From the NCBI GenBank assembly GCA_903891335.1, contig CAITDX010000028.1:1-15518 (forward strand): 15,518 nucleotides of DNA, written 5' to 3'. Positions 12,138 through 15,518 of this stretch are shown here, piece after piece (position 1 is the first letter of the stretch; each line of letters opens with the position of its first letter). The translations under genes and the position numbers were made by a program. The notes beneath the pieces were generated by a model. It saw only the letters and a program-made list of their open reading frames with translations. It did no database searches and was not told the origin of the DNA. The stretch is from an uncultured bacterium (lineage in GTDB: Bacteria > Patescibacteriota > Microgenomatia > UBA1400 > PJMF01).

Positions 12138-13109
12138 ATGAAAGTCTTGTTTCTGACTGAATCAGCACTGCCCCATCTGGGTGGAGTAGAAAAACACATC
12201 GCAGCTGTCGTCCCACATCTAGAAAAAATGGGGTTTACGATCGACGTGCTCAGTCGCAAAGAATTCTTACCTACGGTGAGTACGTTGCCAATTGTGGGCT
12301 TGCTGCAAATCTGGTGGACATTGGCCATTTCAAAATTACAACATTTGCGCAATGCGGAAATAATCGTGATTCATGACGTCTTCATTTATTATCTTCCGTT
12401 CGCACTGCTATTTCCTCGCAAAAAAATCATCACTATTTTTCATGGCTATGAAAAGGTGTTTCCACCACCAGCTAAAAATATTTTTTATAAACAATTAGCA
12501 CAGAAATTCTCACGATTTACGATCAGCGTTGGTAGCTACATCAATCAGTACTATCACTTAGAAAATAAAAATAATCACATTACGTACGGAGGAGTCACAC
12601 TACCAAGTGTACATGTGAAACTCAAAGACAAATCGCCACGACACTTTTTATTTTTAGGTAGACTAGAAAAAGATACTGGTTTACCAATTTTTTTAGAATT
12701 TTTAGATATTTTAAAAGAAAAAAAAGAGAATTTTACCGTAGCATTTTGCGGTCAGGGACCACTCGCAGCTACCTGTCAACACTATGGACAAGTCTTGGGT
12801 TGGAAAAACCCACGCCCACTCTTGAGGACGAGTAGTTACTGTTTTGCAGGAGGATACCTCAGCATTTTAGAGGCCATGGCATTTCATAATTACGTGCTAA
12901 CTGCATACGATAATCCGCTCAAGAAAGAGTACCTACTCGGCAGCCCTTTTGCTAATCATATGGCCTGCGGCAACAACGCCGCTCAACTCTACCAAGAATA
13001 CCTCAACCTCAAAAACCGTCCTGCTATTTTGCGTCAAGCATACCAACTCGCTAAGCGTCACAGTTGGCTAAGTCTGGCCGAACTCTATGCCAAAATACTT
13101 AAAAATTAG
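12138..13109 (+). CDS. GT4-family glycosyltransferase
   Basis: GT-B-fold, retaining-type glycosyltransferase of 323 residues, probably using a nucleotide sugar. The N-terminal Rossmann half starts MKVLFLTESALPHLGGVEKH with the GGVE loop (15-18) and has FHGYE (101-105). The C-terminal half starts HFLFLGRLEKDTGLP (169-183), then FCGQGPLA, and GGYLSILEAMA (238-248), where E245 is the second Glu of the usual EX7E motif. The first Glu is not found at the expected place, and the protein is somewhat shorter than typical GT4 enzymes. The stretch around 12640-12740 is strikingly A+T-rich compared with its neighbours. It is divergent from the GT2 gene and overlaps the DUF4012 gene by 23 nt, so these two are co-transcribed. 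Likely in capsule or surface-glycan assembly (inference). Family good, donor unknown. Confidence 0.84.
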   Translation: MKVLFLTESALPHLGGVEKHIAAVVPHLEKMGFTIDVLSRKEFLPTVSTLPIVGLLQIWWTLAISKLQHLRNAEIIVIHDVFIYYLPFALLFPRKKIITIFHGYEKVFPPPAKNIFYKQLAQKFSRFTISVGSYINQYYHLENKNNHITYGGVTLPSVHVKLKDKSPRHFLFLGRLEKDTGLPIFLEFLDILKEKKENFTVAFCGQGPLAATCQHYGQVLGWKNPRPLLRTSSYCFAGGYLSILEAMAFHNYVLTAYDNPLKKEYLLGSPFANHMACGNNAAQLYQEYLNLKNRPAILRQAYQLAKRHSWLSLAELYAKILKN

Positions 13110-14508
13110 TCTTATCGCATCGATCATATCTTTAGTTCTCGTCTCAGCGGTTTTACTGTTGTTTTTAACTTTTCGCAAATTAAAAAACGATTTACTTACC
13201 TATCTACAAAAAGCGAGCGCTGGCGAAACCATCACTAAAGATGAAACAATACATCTCTTGAAGAGGATTAGCTCAATCGATCGGAAAATACAATTATTCA
13301 AATCTCTGTTACCGCAATCAATTAGCGAGCTGAGTGCTGATGCGCACATGCTCGCCCTTAAAATTTTGACTGAACATCAGAAATACATCGTGGTTTTACA
13401 AAACACTAACGAAATACGAGCTACTGGTGGTTTTATGGGCTCATACTTTGTCCTAGAAAGTGATGCTGGACAGCTACAACCTATTGAAATCCAAGATATT
13501 TATACTCCCGATGGCCAATACACCGGTGAAATAGCAGCCCCTCCTGGAGTGGCTGAATATCTGAGTGAAGGCAAAGGACTGCGACTATCAAACGCCAATT
13601 GGTGGTTTGATTTAGAAAAATCAGGAGAGCAAATCAGTTATTTTTTTGAAAACACAATCGAGCAAAATCTTGATGGCGTTATTTTTATCAATCTGAGCCT
13701 GGTGGAAAAACTCCTTGATTTAACTGGAGAGCTCTACTTACCCGACTATCAACAACTCGTAACCAGTAATAATTTCGCCCAACTCGCTCGCAGCGACAGA
13801 GATCAGTTCTTTCCTGGCTCTCAGGAAAAAGCCAATTTTCTCAATCACTTCCTCACTCTGCTTAAACCAAAATTGATTGAAGTCATCACCAAAGACCCAC
13901 AATTATTTCTCTCTTGGCTAACAGAACAGATCTCGCAAAAAAATCTACAAGTCTACAGCCGAGACCAAGAGATTAACGCGCTGCTTACTCGCCGACACCT
14001 CACCACCACACCTATCCAAATCAACGATGGTCTCAATTATTTACTGATCGAAAGCAATGTCGGCATTAATAAAGCAAACCGCTTGGTCAGTAGAGAAGTA
14101 ACCATCGATCTTGAGGAAAATCAAGAACGCTTCAGTATCACCTGGAAAAACCTCAATACCTTTGCCTATGTTAATTATCAGCGAATCTATCTCTCACCAG
14201 CCAGCGAGCTGGTTGAGTTTAAAGTAGACGGACAAACTATGGATAGCACAACTATCTCTCAAAATACATTCATCGATAGTACTGGTCAAAGTTGGCAAGA
14301 GCTGGCTTTTTTGGTTTCCGTGCTTGGACAGAATCAGAACACCATCGAATTGACGATGCGCAGCAAGCTGTCACTAGAGCAAAAAAAGCGTCTGGCTCTT
14401 TTCAAACAAGCTGGTCTAAACAACACGCGCTATCGCATTAATCATATTCCGACTCAAGCGAGCAGAGAACTCGAACTCAATAGTGATCAATTGATCTCTT
14501 TCGATTAG
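13087..14508 (+). CDS. DUF4012 membrane protein, envelope/exopolysaccharide-associated
   Basis: A 473-residue protein with one N-terminal membrane helix (about 7-28), a short charged helical stretch (about 30-75) and a large extracytoplasmic domain. The DUF4012 signature NTNEIRATGGFMGSY lies at 106-120, followed by IQDIYTPDGQY (135-145) and a SNANWWFD block. DUF4012 proteins are frequent in Patescibacteria and some Firmicutes near glycosyltransferases; their biochemical role is not established, though the fold resembles the LytR-CpsA-Psr neighbourhood. It lacks the longer N-terminal part found in many members. The ATG at 13087 overlaps the end of the GT4 gene by 23 nt and yields a good signal anchor, supporting this start. 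prfB follows after 18 nt, so read-through transcription is likely. Domain call firm, function unknown. Confidence 0.88.
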   Translation: MPKYLKISLIASIISLVLVSAVLLLFLTFRKLKNDLLTYLQKASAGETITKDETIHLLKRISSIDRKIQLFKSLLPQSISELSADAHMLALKILTEHQKYIVVLQNTNEIRATGGFMGSYFVLESDAGQLQPIEIQDIYTPDGQYTGEIAAPPGVAEYLSEGKGLRLSNANWWFDLEKSGEQISYFFENTIEQNLDGVIFINLSLVEKLLDLTGELYLPDYQQLVTSNNFAQLARSDRDQFFPGSQEKANFLNHFLTLLKPKLIEVITKDPQLFLSWLTEQISQKNLQVYSRDQEINALLTRRHLTTTPIQINDGLNYLLIESNVGINKANRLVSREVTIDLEENQERFSITWKNLNTFAYVNYQRIYLSPASELVEFKVDGQTMDSTTISQNTFIDSTGQSWQELAFLVSVLGQNQNTIELTMRSKLSLEQKKRLALFKQAGLNNTRYRINHIPTQASRELELNSDQLISFD

Positions 14509-14526
14509 AATAGACCCTATCAATCT

Positions 14527-15518
14527 ATGGACATTCAAGAATTAATCGCTGCCTGCCGCAAACTACTCACTGACTCTGACCTGGTCACCAAAAAAGCTCA
14601 GGCACAAACCCTACAGCAGGCGAGTGAGACGGCGGATTTCTGGCAAAAAGAAGATGCGCAAGCACAAATGCAGCAGCTCTCATCAATCCAAAAAGAAATT
14701 AAGGCACTGGAGCAGTTGGAGCAACTTACGGGAGATCTAGAAGCAGCCCTTGAACTTGGTCTAGAAGCAGAAACTCACACCCTTTCCACCCAACTAGAAA
14801 AACGCTTCAAGGAAGCTGAAATCAAGCAGTATCTGAGTGGACCTTACGATCGCTGTCAAGCCATTTTTTCTATTCATCCTGGTCAAGGCGGCACTGAAGC
14901 CATGGATTGGGCAGACATGCTTAAGCGGATGTATCAGCGTTATTTCGAGCGCAAAGGCTGGAGATATCGTTTTGTTTCAGAGATTAGGGGAGAAGATGCA
15001 GGCATCAAAGAGGCAGTGTTTGAAGTTGAAGAAGAATTTGCCTATGGCTATCTCAAAAGTGAGCAAGGTACCCATCGCCTGGTTCGTCAAAGTCCTTTCA
15101 ACGCTGACAATCTCCGCCAAACCTCATTTGCTCTGGTCGAAGTACTGCCAATCCTCGACCAAAATAATGATATCGTCCTCAAAGACGTTGACCTCGAGTG
15201 GAATTTCACTCGAGCTGGTGGGGCAGGCGGACAATCAGTCAATAAAACCAATTCCGCCGTCGAACTCACCCACCTTCCCACCAATATTACTGTTAAATGT
15301 CGAGAAGAACGCAGTCAAATTCAAAACCGAGAACGCGCTCTCAAAATGCTCAAGGCTAAGTTGGCTAAAATTGAGGAAGAACGCTTCGAAACCGAACTCC
15401 AGCAAGCCAAAGGCAAATACCAAGCTGCAAGTTGGGGGACACAAATTCGCAACTATGTCCTCCATCCCTACCAACTAGTTAAAGATACACGCACCCAAGT
15501 AGAAAGCACTCAAACAGG
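14527..15518 (+). CDS. prfB: Peptide chain release factor 2 (3' end off window)
   Basis: RF2 ends translation at UAA and UGA. About 330 codons are visible of an expected 360-370. The stop-recognition tripeptide SPF is at 189-191 (RLVRQSPFNAD), the peptidyl-hydrolysis GGQ at 234-236 (RAGGAGGQSVNKT), and the conserved GTHRLVR and SWGTQIRNYVLHPYQLVKD blocks are present. The N-terminal domain is a helical bundle. The reading frame is uninterrupted from ATG: the in-frame UGA and CTTTGA slippery site that drive programmed frameshifting in many prfB genes are absent. The SPF motif also shows that UGA is a stop codon here, excluding UGA-to-Gly recoding. It follows DUF4012 by 18 nt, with no Shine-Dalgarno. 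The identification is essentially certain. Confidence 0.97.
   Translation, partial: MDIQELIAACRKLLTDSDLVTKKAQAQTLQQASETADFWQKEDAQAQMQQLSSIQKEIKALEQLEQLTGDLEAALELGLEAETHTLSTQLEKRFKEAEIKQYLSGPYDRCQAIFSIHPGQGGTEAMDWADMLKRMYQRYFERKGWRYRFVSEIRGEDAGIKEAVFEVEEEFAYGYLKSEQGTHRLVRQSPFNADNLRQTSFALVEVLPILDQNNDIVLKDVDLEWNFTRAGGAGGQSVNKTNSAVELTHLPTNITVKCREERSQIQNRERALKMLKAKLAKIEEERFETELQQAKGKYQAASWGTQIRNYVLHPYQLVKDTRTQVESTQT

Noticed and set aside
12107..12352. 82-codon N-terminal extension of the GT2 glycosyltransferase
   Set aside because: It has no similarity to the family, lies antisense to the opening of the GT4 gene, and an internal ATG at 12106 leads directly into the conserved GT2 opening.
1..15518. 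CRISPR array, insertion sequence, prophage or toxin-antitoxin
   Set aside because: No regularly spaced direct repeats, transposase motifs, phage proteins or small toxin pairs were seen; all substantial open frames are accounted for by the genes listed.

Overview
The window suggests a bacterium of the Candidate Phyla Radiation (Patescibacteria), possibly a Microgenomates-like lineage. The signs are a DUF4012 membrane protein, a bPH-like small membrane protein, tightly packed or overlapping genes, almost no Shine-Dalgarno sequences, several starts lying 10-12 nt downstream of a -10 box, and a partial set of respiratory-like flavoproteins without a visible full chain. This placement is inference from gene content. 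The code is the standard bacterial one: RF2 (prfB) is present and several genes end in TGA, which argues against the UGA-recoding Gracilibacteria/Absconditabacteria.

Left part (1-4785). A minus-strand pair encodes a two-helix membrane protein and an orphan NuoF-like NADH-binding flavoprotein that runs off the left edge. A plus-strand tRNA-Ser(TGA) diverges from this pair, and their predicted promoters overlap at the -35 region. A second minus-strand operon follows: an anchored DsbA-like thiol oxidoreductase, a SufS-type cysteine desulfurase and a second membrane-anchored DsbA-like protein. It diverges from a plus-strand tRNA-Arg(CCG).

Centre (4825-8694). This is the most interesting part: a compact minus-strand operon, in transcription order, of an anchored extracytoplasmic FMN-binding-domain protein, an ApbE flavin transferase, a fusion of an NqrB/RnfD-like membrane domain with a ferredoxin-NADP reductase (FNR)-like FAD/NAD(P)H module, and a two-domain VOC dioxygenase-like protein. 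The first three look like a stripped-down Nqr/Rnf-type device that could carry electrons from cytosolic NAD(P)H through a membrane flavoprotein to an extracytoplasmic flavin. Three oddities stand out: ApbE has no export signal, the RnfD-like domain shows no SGAT flavinylation motif, and the FMN-binding domain has Ser where Thr is usual.

Right part (8747-15518). UppP (undecaprenyl-diphosphatase) is convergent with an AlkD-like DNA glycosylase. A patatin-like lipase follows, convergent with a GT2 glycosyltransferase. Then comes a plus-strand run of a GT4 glycosyltransferase, a DUF4012 protein and prfB, which is cut by the right edge. UppP, the two glycosyltransferases and DUF4012 fit envelope or surface-glycan assembly. 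No CRISPR array, insertion sequence, rRNA, or gene-free stretch above 300 bases was seen.
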